Part shown: one piece after another, positions 52,589 to 61,099 of the stretch
Numbering within the stretch: the stretch's first letter is position 1
Layout: the number at the start of each line of letters is the position of its first letter
Assembly: GCA_023418705.1 (NCBI GenBank)
Contig: JAEZYZ010000062.1
Coordinates: 1 to 64,000, forward strand
Length of the DNA stretch: 64,000 nt
DNA from: Pseudomonadota bacterium
Lineage (GTDB): Bacteria > Myxococcota_A > Polyangia > Polyangiales > Polyangiaceae
Direction: 5' to 3'
The notes under the pieces: generated by a model
Seen by the model: only the letters and a program-made list of their open reading frames with translations
What the model was told of the DNA's origin: nothing
Database searches by the model: none
Translations under genes and position numbers: made by a program

Positions 52589-53920
52589 TCAACCGGACGC
52601 CAACAGCGTGAAGGTGTCGCCGCCGTCGGCCGCGTCGTCGTCGTTGATGTCGTCCCACTCGTAGACGTACCAGCTGTCGGTGTAGGTCGCGAGGTTCGGC
52701 AAGATGTCCTGCTCGAACAGCCACACGGCCGCGTGCGTCCCCTCAGCGGTCAGCCCGTAGATGACCAGCCCCAGGGTCCCGGTCAGGGCGTCGCGGTACA
52801 CCTCGAAGAGCAGCAGGTCTTTGTCGTCCAGGTCGTCGAGCAAGATGGTCGCGACCTCCTGGTCGTCCGAGCTCCGCCAGATCCCGTAGGCGTCGTCTCC
52901 CGAAGGGCCGCCATAGAGCGGCGCGAGGCGGTTGCTTTCCATCAGCGAGACGGTCGGGTTGCCGTAGCCGCCCCCCGCCAGGACGACCAGCTCCCCGCCG
53001 CCCCCCACGAGCTGCCCGGTCTGGGGATTGATGACGTCGGCCTGCTCTTGGGGCACCACCCGCGTGGTGGGCGCGGGCGAACACCCGTTCGAGAGCACGG
53101 CGATCAGATCTTCCACGGCCGGCCCGTCTCCGGACAGACCGTTGTCGATGGCGACCGCGCGCGCGTTGTTGCAGACCTCGGCCAGCACCGCGGGTGCGCA
53201 GCCCACCGTGTCGCCGCCGGTCGCGCAGAACTCGGTCGCGGCGCAGGCGACGCCGCAGCCGCCGCAGTGATCGATGTCGCGCCCGGCGTCGACGCACCGG
53301 CTGCCGCAACAGCTGAAGTCGGCCGGGCACCCTGGCTCCTCCGCCGCTGCGTCACAGGTCGCGTGGCATGTCCCGCTGCCGCACAGCCGCCCTTCGGCGC
53401 ACTCCGCGTCGGCCGTGCAGCGATCGCAGTCGTGGTCTTCGCTGCAGACGCCGCTGGCGCAGCTCCCGCCGGTCTTGCAGCCCGGCACGCACTCGCCGGC
53501 GCTGCAGTACGTTCCGTCGGGACACTGATCGTCGTTCTCGTCGCAAGGTCCGTCGCCGCCGCCACCGGCGCCGCCCTGGCCGCCGCTGCCACCGGCGCCG
53601 CCGGTCGCCATCCCCCCACTGCCGCCGTTCCCGGTGCCCGCGCTGCCACCGGCGCCTCCCGCTGGTGTGCCCGCGCTGCCGCCGTCTCCCGCGCTGCCGC
53701 CGTCTCCCGCGCTGCCGCCGCTCGCCGCGGCCCCGGCGCCCGCCGAGCCTCCGCTGCTGGCGTTGCCCGATCCCGCGGCTCCCCCGCTAGTGCTCCCGGC
53801 GGCCCCCGCGTCGTTCCCCGCTCCCCCGGTTTCGCCGAAGGGATCCTGTTCTTCGGACCCGCAGCGCAGGCTGACGACGGCGCACCCCAGAAGCACGAAA
53901 CGACTGATCCAAGTCCTCAT
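52589..53920 (-). CDS. Secreted Gly-rich, Cys-rich lipoprotein of unknown function
   Basis: A 443-residue exported protein. The signal MRTWISRFVLLGCAVVSL is followed by a long Gly/Ser/Ala linker (about 25-130) with near-identical GSAGDG units encoded by 18-bp direct repeats. A Cys-rich module follows (CPDGTYCSAGECVPGC, CCGSRCVDAG, CGGCGVAC), of the kind seen in many myxobacterial surface lipoproteins. The C-terminal domain of about 190 residues has no recognised motif. ATG at 53920 is chosen over GTG at 53929 because GGAGGT (53928-53933 on the opposite strand) lies seven bases upstream. It is convergent with the Usp-like gene, 24 bp apart. Confidence 0.8.
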   Translation of the reverse strand: MRTWISRFVLLGCAVVSLRCGSEEQDPFGETGGAGNDAGAAGSTSGGAAGSGNASSGGSAGAGAAASGGSAGDGGSAGDGGSAGTPAGGAGGSAGTGNGGSGGMATGGAGGSGGQGGAGGGGDGPCDENDDQCPDGTYCSAGECVPGCKTGGSCASGVCSEDHDCDRCTADAECAEGRLCGSGTCHATCDAAAEEPGCPADFSCCGSRCVDAGRDIDHCGGCGVACAATEFCATGGDTVGCAPAVLAEVCNNARAVAIDNGLSGDGPAVEDLIAVLSNGCSPAPTTRVVPQEQADVINPQTGQLVGGGGELVVLAGGGYGNPTVSLMESNRLAPLYGGPSGDDAYGIWRSSDDQEVATILLDDLDDKDLLLFEVYRDALTGTLGLVIYGLTAEGTHAAVWLFEQDILPNLATYTDSWYVYEWDDINDDDAADGGDTFTLLASG

Positions 53921-54031
53921 ATCAAGCACCTCCGAGCATCCCCCACACAGCCTCTCGGTCGCCCCCCACAGTAACGCCTCTTCGCGGCTGTCGCGAGCGA
54001 ATTTCGTTTCCCCTGTGAAACAACGCCGGCG

Positions 54032-54202
54032 CTAGAGCACCGATCCGTTCGCCAGAGCGGAGATCCCGAAGCATCGGGGCCCCCATCCCGGTGAGGGCCC
54101 CGATCCTTTGGGAAACCCTCTCGTCTGCTCACGGCTCGGTGCTCTAGAGGGTCTCATTTTCCGCGACAAACGGCTTGCTCCGCAAACCGTTTGTCGCCCT
54201 AG
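54032..54202 (-). repeat. 171-bp CTAG-bounded palindromic repeat element, copy 2
   Basis: The reverse complement of this stretch matches 17157-17327 in length and order, with scattered substitutions. It also begins and ends with CTAG. The GCGACAAACGG hairpin arms are better preserved here, whereas the internal 17-bp hairpin has two mismatches. It lies between the Cys-rich lipoprotein and rfbD, 26 bp after rfbD's stop. An 57-codon open frame is shared by both copies and runs out of the element. Confidence 0.85.
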
Positions 54203-54227
54203 GTGACGAGCCGTCGCTCGGTTGGCG

Positions 54228-55106
54228 CTAGCGCCCAGATTCGGCGGCAAGCTCCCCGAGCATGCCGCGGAGCCCCGCGCGCCAGTGGAGGGACTTGGCG
54301 CCGAGGATTTCCCAGGTGCTGGTCTTGTCGAGCACGCTGTACGCCGGACGGCGCGCGGGCGTGGGGTAGTCTTCGGTTCGGATGGGCTCGACCGCCACCG
54401 CGCGTTCGAGGACCCCCAAAGAGAGGGCCTCCTCGGCGATGGCCACGGCGAAGTCGTACCAGCTGGCGACCCCGGCGTCGGACCAATGCTGGACACCCGC
54501 TGCGTCCGGTGCCCGCGCGAGACTCCAGAGCGCGGTCGCCAAACCCCGGGCCCAGGTCGGGGTGCCGACCTGATCGCTGATGACCCGCAGCTGATCGCGC
54601 TCTCGCATCAGGCGCAGCATGGTCTTGACGAAGTTATGCCCGTGCGAGGAGTAAAGCCAAGAGGTGCGGACCACCAGCGCTCGGCCCGCCGTCGCTGCCA
54701 AGACGAGCTGCTCGCCCGCGAGCTTGCTCTGCCCGTAGACCCCGAGCGGCGCGGTCGTGTCATCGGGCCGGTAGGGGCGGTTCGCTTCACCCGAGAACAC
54801 GAAGTCTGTCGACACGTGCACCACCCGCGCCCCAACTTCGCGACCGGCGAGCGCGACCGACTCGGCGCCCGTCGCGTTCACGGCGAAGGCGGCCTCCCGA
54901 TTCGATTCGGCGGCGTCGACGGCCGTGTAGGCGGCCGCGTTGAAGAGGATCGCCGGCCGCTCGGTCGTCACCGCACGGAAAACGGCGGCGCGGTCTTTGA
55001 TGTCGAGCTCCGCTTCGGTTCGACACGCAAGCGTCACGCCGGCGGGCGCGCTGCGGGCGAGCTCGGAGCCGAGCTGACCCGAGGCACCAACGATCAACGC
55101 CTTCAC
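54228..55106 (-). CDS. rfbD: dTDP-4-dehydrorhamnose reductase
   Basis: A 292-residue SDR-type reductase that completes dTDP-L-rhamnose from the 4-keto sugar using NADPH. Visible features are the nucleotide-binding GASGQLGSELARSA near the N-terminus, FNAAAYTAVDAAE, STDFVFSGE, and Tyr-x3-Lys in YGQSKLAGE. The GTG start at 55106 has GGAGGT (55113-55118, opposite strand) six bases upstream and overlaps the rfbC stop by four bases (GTGA), so it is preferred over the longer frame from 55187. It is the last gene of the rfbA-rfbC-rfbD unit. Confidence 0.93.
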   Translation of the reverse strand: MKALIVGASGQLGSELARSAPAGVTLACRTEAELDIKDRAAVFRAVTTERPAILFNAAAYTAVDAAESNREAAFAVNATGAESVALAGREVGARVVHVSTDFVFSGEANRPYRPDDTTAPLGVYGQSKLAGEQLVLAATAGRALVVRTSWLYSSHGHNFVKTMLRLMRERDQLRVISDQVGTPTWARGLATALWSLARAPDAAGVQHWSDAGVASWYDFAVAIAEEALSLGVLERAVAVEPIRTEDYPTPARRPAYSVLDKTSTWEILGAKSLHWRAGLRGMLGELAAESGR

Positions 55107-55648
55107 GGATACACCTCCGCCCCCGACAGAAGGGGCGCCGCGGCGTCTTTGGAGCTCAAGAGCAGCTCGTCCCGCAAGAGCGGCCACTCGATCCCGATCT
55201 CCGGGTCATCCCAGCGGATCGACCGCTCGTGCTCCGGGGCGTAGACGTCGGTGCACGCATAGAGAATGGTGGCGAAGGCGCTCGTGACATAAAAGCCGTG
55301 CGCGAAGCCTGGGGGGACGTACAGCGCGCGCCGATTCTGCGCCGAGAGCGCGCAGCCGAACCACTTGCCGAAATGCGGGGAGCTCTTGCGCACGTCGACG
55401 GCGACGTCGAAGACCTCGCCGTCCAGCGCCCGTACGAGCTTCCCTTGAGCCTTCTGTATCTGGTAGTGCAGGCCGCGGAGCACCCCGCGGCGGGAGCGGC
55501 TCTCGTTCTCCTGAACGAAGCGGGCGTCGATCCCGGCAGCGGCGAAGCGCTGGGCGTGCCACGCCTCCATGAAGTAACCCCGGTCATCGCCGAACACCTT
55601 GGGCTCGACGAGGAACACACCCGGTAGGGACGTCTGTTCGATGTTCAT
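55103..55648 (-). CDS. rfbC: dTDP-4-dehydrorhamnose 3,5-epimerase
   Basis: A 181-residue cupin epimerase that inverts C3 and C5 of dTDP-4-keto-6-deoxyglucose. It has the substrate-binding FGDDRGYFMEAWH, QENESRSRRGVLRGLHYQ with catalytic base His61, and ALYVPPGFAHGFYV. Length is normal for RmlC. It sits between rfbA (33 bp upstream) and rfbD (four-base overlap). Confidence 0.95.
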   Translation of the reverse strand: MNIEQTSLPGVFLVEPKVFGDDRGYFMEAWHAQRFAAAGIDARFVQENESRSRRGVLRGLHYQIQKAQGKLVRALDGEVFDVAVDVRKSSPHFGKWFGCALSAQNRRALYVPPGFAHGFYVTSAFATILYACTDVYAPEHERSIRWDDPEIGIEWPLLRDELLLSSKDAAAPLLSGAEVYP

Positions 55649-55681
55649 GCTGAAGGCCTCGGATTTCGCGTCCCTGGCGGC

Positions 55682-56581
55682 TCAGGGGCGGCCGCCATCG
55701 CGCAGCAAGCCTAGCAGATACTCCCCGTAGCCGCTTTTGCACAGCGGCTCGGCGAGCCGCTCGAGCTCGCCGGCGCCGATGAACCCCATCCGATAGGCGA
55801 TCTCTTCGGGACACGCGATCTTCAGCCCCTGACGCTGTTCGATCACGCGAACATAGTTGGCGGCGTCGAGCAGTGACTCGTGCGTGCCAGTGTCCAGCCA
55901 TGCGAAGCCTCGTCCGAGCAGCTCGACCCGCAGCCGTTTCCGATCGAGGTACGTCTGGTTCACGCTGGTGATCTCGAGCTCGCCCCGGCTCGACGGGCGG
56001 ATCTCGCCGGCGATCGAGACCACGTCGTTGTCGTAGAAGTAAAGCCCGATCACGGCCCAGTTCGATTTGGGGTTGCGGGGCTTCTCCTCGATGCCGCGCG
56101 GCGCTCCGTGCTCGTCCAGGTCCACCACCCCGTAGCGCTCCGGGTCGCGCACGTAGTAGCCGAAGATGGTGGCGCCGGTGGTGCGCTCGCTCGCGGAGCG
56201 CAGCTTGCCCGGCAGGCCGTGGCCGAAGAAGATGTTGTCGCCGAGGACCAACGCGCACGGATCGCGACCGATGAATTCCTTGCCGATGAGGAACGCTTGC
56301 GCGAGCCCTTCGGGCCGGGGCTGCTCCGCGTAGCGGATCGAAATACCCCACTGCGAGCCGTCCTCGAGCAAGCGCTGAAACTGGGGTCCGTCTTCCGGTG
56401 TCGTGATGATCAGGACGTCGCGAATGCCAGCCAGCATCAAGGTCGACAAGGGATAGTAGATGAGCGGCTTGTCGTAGACGGCTGCCAGTTGCTTGCTGAT
56501 GGCCCGGGTGATGGGATAGAGGCGGGTGCCGGAGCCGCCGGCCAGGATGATGCCTTTTCTGTGGTGCACGGGCGGCATCAT
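55682..56581 (-). CDS. rfbA: Glucose-1-phosphate thymidylyltransferase
   Basis: A 299-residue nucleotidyltransferase that makes dTDP-glucose from dTTP and glucose-1-phosphate. The signature GIILAGGSGTRLYPIT near residue 10, the DKPLIYYPLSTLMLAGIRD block and VLGDNIFFGHGL are diagnostic of RmlA. Two adjacent ATG codons (56581 and 56578) could start it. It is the first gene of the rfbA-rfbC-rfbD unit; rfbB lies separately at 49620. Confidence 0.95.
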   Translation of the reverse strand: MMPPVHHRKGIILAGGSGTRLYPITRAISKQLAAVYDKPLIYYPLSTLMLAGIRDVLIITTPEDGPQFQRLLEDGSQWGISIRYAEQPRPEGLAQAFLIGKEFIGRDPCALVLGDNIFFGHGLPGKLRSASERTTGATIFGYYVRDPERYGVVDLDEHGAPRGIEEKPRNPKSNWAVIGLYFYDNDVVSIAGEIRPSSRGELEITSVNQTYLDRKRLRVELLGRGFAWLDTGTHESLLDAANYVRVIEQRQGLKIACPEEIAYRMGFIGAGELERLAEPLCKSGYGEYLLGLLRDGGRP

Positions 56582-56900
56582 ACAGCGCTGGCCCTACATC
56601 GGAAACCAGCAACGACGGCGACCAATGGCGCACGGGGAGAGCCGCTCGGAGTCCGAAGTGGGCGCCCCGCGCAGGGATGGACCACTCCGAACGATGACAG
56701 CCGCTGTCGATCGGCGTGATTTGCAATTGCCCGATCATCGCATTGAGCTAGAAGAGGGGCACGATTGGTTTTCGTGCGCTGACGCGTGACTCATGACGTC
56801 ACCTGCGAGCGTGTCATCGATCGGGGCCGTGCTCCCTACCTCGGAGCGGGGCCGATCGCCGATGCGTCAGGCGGCGAACACCTCTAGCGACGAGGATGGA
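56582..56900. other. Divergent intergenic region rfbA/secreted lipoprotein
   Basis: A 319-bp gap expected to hold two divergent promoters. TGACGTCA near 56793 is a perfect 8-bp palindrome; no convincing -10/-35 or -24/-12 pair was seen. The open frame reading into the next gene from 56793 lacks a signal peptide at its start and is not taken as coding. Confidence 0.35.
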
Positions 56901-58676
56901 ATGCAGAAACGATCCTGTTTGATGTGGTTGTGCGGGGCGGCGGTGGCGCTGCTGGGCTGCTCGGCGCCCGCCGGCTCGGACGAATCCCTGGCTCGAGCCC
57001 AAACGCCGCTCGCCGGCGCCGCCGCTTCTGGCGTCGTGCCCGCGGGGCTGCCGGCGCGCCTGGGCGTCGGGCTGTTCTCCGACCACGGGGACACCTGGAT
57101 GCGCGACAGCGGGGTCCGCTGGGATTTGCGCTACCGCTACTTCACCAAAGGCTGGGTGAACAACTGGGGATGGAGCGACAGCGACGGATCCTGGGGGCTG
57201 TCGTACCTGCGGGAGTGCGACCAGCAGGGGTTCATCCCGGCGATTCAGTACTACCAGATGAACGGTGAACCCGGCGGCGGTGAGGCGCAGTTCTACGAAA
57301 AGACGCGCAACGCCGGGACGATGCGCTCGTACTTCGGTGACTTCAAAATCTTGATGCAGCGGGTCAAAGACTTCGGCAAGCCCGTGGTGGTGCTGCTCGA
57401 GGCGGACGGCTACGCGTTCATCCAGCAGCAGAGCGGGGACAACCCTGGCGCCTACGCGGCGGTCGCGGACACCGGGATGCCCGAGCTCGCCGGTTTGTCG
57501 AACAGCGCCGCGGGTTGGGGTCAGGCGTTCTTGCAGATCCGCAAGAGCGTCGGCGCGAACAACGCGATCCTGGGGATCCACGTGTCCGCCTGGGCGAGTG
57601 GGAAAGACATCGCCCATTTCAATGTCACCGACCCGCTCGAGCCGGAAGTCAGCAAGGTCTACACGTTCCTCTCGAAGCTCGGGCTCGGCCCGAACCCGAC
57701 GGGCGAAACGTACGACGTGTTGGTTGGCGATCCGCTCGATCGCGACGCCGACTACTATCGGCTCGAGCACGGCCAAGATCGCTGGTGGGATCCGAGCGAT
57801 GGCGCGTCCATCCACTCGAAGAGCTTCAACCGCTACGCCGAGTGGTTGCGGCTTTGGAACGAGACGGCGAGCCGCCGCTGGGTTCTCTGGCAGCTGCCGC
57901 TCGGCAACTCGAGCCACCTGAACGTACCGAACAACGGCGGACCGCGGCAAGGCTATCGCGACAACCGGGTCGAGTACTTCTTCGGCAACGGGACGGCGCA
58001 CCTGACCAAGTTCGCCGATGCCGGCGTCATCGCTCTCTTGTTCGGCGCAGGGGCCTCCGGTCAATCCTCGTACACGAACGATCTGCACACCGACGGGCAG
58101 CCCTACCTGAAGGGCCGCGCGGGGAGCATCCTGAACGCTGGCGGCGTCGCGATCGCGACCGGCAGGGGAGGCGGCGACCCGGGCACCGGCGGCAGCGGTG
58201 GCAGCGGCGGCAGCGGTGGCACCGGCGGTGGGTCCGGCAACACCGTGGACTACTCGTTCGAGAGCGGCGTGCAGGGATGGACGGCCACCGGCGGTCTCAT
58301 TCGGTCGATCGCAAGCTCGACCGATCAGGCGTTCGACGGCGCCCGTTCGCTGCGCATCTCCCTGAACGGATCGGGGACCGAGCGCGTGCGGGTGAGCGCG
58401 CCGGCCGTCCCCGCCGGAGCGCGCGTCACCTTCCAGCTCTACGTCCCCGCGGGAGTGTCTCTGGTCTCGGTGCAGCCGTATGGCCTGCAGGGCGCGGCCG
58501 GTGGCTGGACGTGGACGGGCAGCTGGACCTCCGGAGCCGAGCTGCGCGCCGGATGGAACACGCTCTCGTTCACCGTGCCGGCCGAGGCGACGACACCGCT
58601 CTACGAGATCGGGCTGGAGATCTCGGCGAATCGGATCCGCAGCCGGTCCATCTATCTCGACGCCGTCGACTGGTGA
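56901..58676 (+). CDS. Secreted lipoprotein with carbohydrate-active-like domain and C-terminal beta-sandwich
   Basis: A 591-residue exported protein. The lipobox AVALLGC is near residue 20. A domain of about 390 residues resembles a TIM-barrel hydrolase in layout (RYFTKGWVNNWG, QGFIPAIQYYQMNGEPGGG, KPVVVLLEADGYAF, GIHVSAWASGKD), then comes a Gly-rich linker. The last 150 residues form a carbohydrate-binding-like beta-sandwich (DYSFESGVQGWTATG, ARSLRISL). The catalytic acid residues cannot be assigned safely. The ATG at 56901 has GAGGATGG upstream, giving a proper lipoprotein signal, and is preferred over 56793. It probably acts on or binds surface polysaccharide. Confidence 0.75.
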   Translation: MQKRSCLMWLCGAAVALLGCSAPAGSDESLARAQTPLAGAAASGVVPAGLPARLGVGLFSDHGDTWMRDSGVRWDLRYRYFTKGWVNNWGWSDSDGSWGLSYLRECDQQGFIPAIQYYQMNGEPGGGEAQFYEKTRNAGTMRSYFGDFKILMQRVKDFGKPVVVLLEADGYAFIQQQSGDNPGAYAAVADTGMPELAGLSNSAAGWGQAFLQIRKSVGANNAILGIHVSAWASGKDIAHFNVTDPLEPEVSKVYTFLSKLGLGPNPTGETYDVLVGDPLDRDADYYRLEHGQDRWWDPSDGASIHSKSFNRYAEWLRLWNETASRRWVLWQLPLGNSSHLNVPNNGGPRQGYRDNRVEYFFGNGTAHLTKFADAGVIALLFGAGASGQSSYTNDLHTDGQPYLKGRAGSILNAGGVAIATGRGGGDPGTGGSGGSGGSGGTGGGSGNTVDYSFESGVQGWTATGGLIRSIASSTDQAFDGARSLRISLNGSGTERVRVSAPAVPAGARVTFQLYVPAGVSLVSVQPYGLQGAAGGWTWTGSWTSGAELRAGWNTLSFTVPAEATTPLYEIGLEISANRIRSRSIYLDAVDW

Positions 58677-58709
58677 GCGGTCATGCGTGGGCCAACCCCG
58701 CCCGCGCGC

Positions 58710-59429
58710 TCAGCCTGCGGGCGGGCCCTTGCCGGGTCCGCCCGCGCCGAGCTGGCGCTCCAACTCGGCGCAGCGGCTGGCGACGCGCGTGAGCACCCGG
58801 CAGAGCTCCTCGGCCGCGTAGGGGTCGAGGGCGTCGCAACGTTCGGGTGCTGTTTCGAGCAAACGCTCGAGCTCGCGCGCCCACTTCAGCGGCTTCGGCA
58901 GCGGGCGCCGCCCTCTTCGCCGATCCCGCGGGCGGCGCGCCACCTCGAGCTCGAGGCGGCGTTTGGTCCAACGCTCCTCGGCGGCGCGCTGCAACAGCGC
59001 CCGCTGCTCTTCCAGCGCGAGCCCCGCCACGGCTCGAAAATGGCTGACCCCGAGCTCGGTGCGCTCGAAGAGCTGGGGGAAGCGCAACGACATCTCATAG
59101 ACCGAGAGCGCTCGCCACAGGGTGGTGAGCTTGACGCCCACGTCGGGGTGCGCTGCCAGTTGCCGCAAGGAGGCCGTGCTCTGCCCCTGCCTGGGGCGTG
59201 TCCGGCGTCCTTGGTAGAGCTCGCGAAAGATCGTCTCCCCGATCTGCAGCACCTGGTTCAAGGTTTCGCCGTTGCCGATCGCCTTCAGGCGGGCGGCGAC
59301 CCGTTCGACGAGGACCTCGGCCACCGGCGCTGGCTCCTCCGCGCGCAAGAGCTCGCTGATGTCGGAGGGGCGATCGGCCGAGCCGTCTTCGAGCTCTGGG
59401 CCGGGCTGTTCGTCGGGGGCGGCGGGCAT
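58710..59429 (-). CDS. Hypothetical protein with helix-rich DNA-binding-like segment
   Basis: A 239-residue cytoplasmic, Arg-rich and helical protein; family not recognised. The central part (about 70-165) contains IGETIFRELYQGRRTR, a helix-turn-helix-like stretch around VGVKLTTLWRALSVYEMS and RWTKRRLELEVARRPRDRR. It may be a ParB/KorB-like or other nucleic-acid-binding protein, but no motif proves it. The ATG at 59429 is preferred over 59513 because GGAGG (59438-59442, opposite strand) lies eight bases upstream. It is convergent with the secreted lipoprotein. Confidence 0.6.
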   Translation of the reverse strand: MPAAPDEQPGPELEDGSADRPSDISELLRAEEPAPVAEVLVERVAARLKAIGNGETLNQVLQIGETIFRELYQGRRTRPRQGQSTASLRQLAAHPDVGVKLTTLWRALSVYEMSLRFPQLFERTELGVSHFRAVAGLALEEQRALLQRAAEERWTKRRLELEVARRPRDRRRGRRPLPKPLKWARELERLLETAPERCDALDPYAAEELCRVLTRVASRCAELERQLGAGGPGKGPPAG

Positions 59430-59606
59430 GCGGAAAGCCTCCGAAGCGGATGGCGCGGGTTCACGGGAGCGCCGAACGACCTGGCGAGGGCGCGCAGCGA
59501 TTCCGACCAGCATACGACGCTCGGCGGCGAAATTTAAGCGCTTGCCACGACGCCGGAGGCTTTGAGCCAGGGCGGAAACACCGGAGGCCGCGGCGCCGAA
59601 GCGGCG

Positions 59607-60833
59607 TCACTCGGCGGCGGCGTGCCGTACCCCGCGGCGCTCCTTTGAGAGGCCGCTCTCTTCGAGGATGCGCCGACTATGGGCTTCCCACGTATAGCGG
59701 GCCTCGACCTCTGCACGCGCGGCGCGTCCCAGCCTTCGCGCCAAGGCTTCGTCGGTGAGAGCGGCCGTGATGGCCTCACCCAGCCCGCGTCCGCTCGCGT
59801 CGAAGATCAACCCCGTGCGGCCGTGCTCGAGCACGTCGAGGATGGGCTCGGTCCCAGGCGCCACGACGGGTTTGCTGGCCGCCATGTACTCGAACATTTT
59901 GATCGGCGATCGGAAGGCGTTCGATTGCGGGATCACGGTCACCTGGCACAGCTCGATCAGGCGGCGCACCTCCGGGTGGCTGACGCGCCCGGTGAAGCGC
60001 AGCGCCTGGCGGACGCCGAGGCGCTCGGCGTGGGCCTCGATGGTCCTGCGCTCGCGACCGTCACCGACGATCAACAGGACGGCCCGCGGGACCCGCGCGC
60101 GTGCCTGCTGGAACGCCTGGAGCAGGAGCGGGAAGTTGTGCCATTCGATCAACGCGCCGACGAAGCCGACGACCGGCTCGTCCCCGAGCCCGACGCGCTG
60201 CCGGAGCGCTGCGAGCTCCGGCTCCGGGATCTTTGCCTCGAGCCACTCCCGACCCACGGCGTTGGGGATCGTGATGGCCGGCACCCGACCCTCCGTCAGC
60301 TCGCGCACCCGCTCCGTCAGAAAATCGGACACGCACACCACGAGCCGAGCGCGCTGAAACACGAAGCGCTCGGCGCGCTGCGCCAGGCCGACCAGCTTCT
60401 GGTCCCGGGCGCGCTCGTAGCCCGAGAGCTCGTTCACCTCCACCACGTGCGGGATCTTGCGCCGGCTGGCCGCGATCGAGCCGGCGACATTGAAGAACGC
60501 GTGGCGCTCGTACAAAAGCTCAGGCTGCCAGCGCGTTAGCGCGCGCAGCAGCCGTGGCACGGCGACCGCGTTGTAAGCGATCTCGAGCGCTTCGAAAGCC
60601 AGCTGCGGCGCGTGATCGGCGAGTCCGTGCAGCAGTCGAACCCACGCTGGGCTCGCGTGCTGGGGGGTGGTCGTTGCCGCTGGCACTGGCGCTGGCGCTC
60701 GCAATGGGTCGATGCCGGAGGGCGACACGAACTGCACGTCGTGGCCGAGCTGCGCCCATCCGCCGGCGATCCCCGCGATATGCACCGCTTCCGCGCCGAT
60801 CCCGCGGACACGGAAGTGATAGACGATGTTCAC
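59607..60833 (-). CDS. Family 4 glycosyltransferase
   Basis: A 408-residue GT-B glycosyltransferase. The N-terminal acceptor domain begins with GAEAVHIAGIAGGWAQLGHD. The C-terminal donor domain contains GDEPVVGFVGALIEWHN, FTGRVSHPEVRRLIELCQV and SPIKMFEYMAASKPVVAPGT, where the Glu of the EX7E pair sits. It starts with GTG at 60833, preceded by AAGGAGG (60838-60844, opposite strand). It is transcribed alone, divergent from a methyltransferase gene, and may contribute a sugar to the same polysaccharide. Confidence 0.9.
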   Translation of the reverse strand: MNIVYHFRVRGIGAEAVHIAGIAGGWAQLGHDVQFVSPSGIDPLRAPAPVPAATTTPQHASPAWVRLLHGLADHAPQLAFEALEIAYNAVAVPRLLRALTRWQPELLYERHAFFNVAGSIAASRRKIPHVVEVNELSGYERARDQKLVGLAQRAERFVFQRARLVVCVSDFLTERVRELTEGRVPAITIPNAVGREWLEAKIPEPELAALRQRVGLGDEPVVGFVGALIEWHNFPLLLQAFQQARARVPRAVLLIVGDGRERRTIEAHAERLGVRQALRFTGRVSHPEVRRLIELCQVTVIPQSNAFRSPIKMFEYMAASKPVVAPGTEPILDVLEHGRTGLIFDASGRGLGEAITAALTDEALARRLGRAARAEVEARYTWEAHSRRILEESGLSKERRGVRHAAAE

Positions 60834-61099
60834 CTTGCCTCCTTAGGGTTCCGGACAACCGGTGGGATGGGCCCAAGCAAGCGGTGTGCCTCCTGGCGGG
60901 AGGTCGCGACGACCCGGGACCACGCGGTCGTGGGCGTGCCCTGGCGCCACTGCGTGGCGCCTCGCCTCGCGACAGCTCAGGCAGGCGGCGGTGCGGTCGA
61001 AGCCGCAACCCCCGTGCTTGCCTCGGGAAGTGACGCAGGCCTTGGCGGGCGAGGCCGCGATCACAGATCGTGGAACGCGGCTTGCCTCGCGCCTGCGAC

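Noticed and set aside
56700..56800. Possible sigma-54 promoter (GGCAC followed by TTGG)
   Set aside because: The spacing between the GG and GC elements does not match -24/-12.
60843..61064. Minus-strand Cys/His-containing open frame (73 codons)
   Set aside because: No family resemblance; it overlaps the promoter and ribosome-binding region of the glycosyltransferase at 60833. It may be part of a repeat, but one copy cannot show that.
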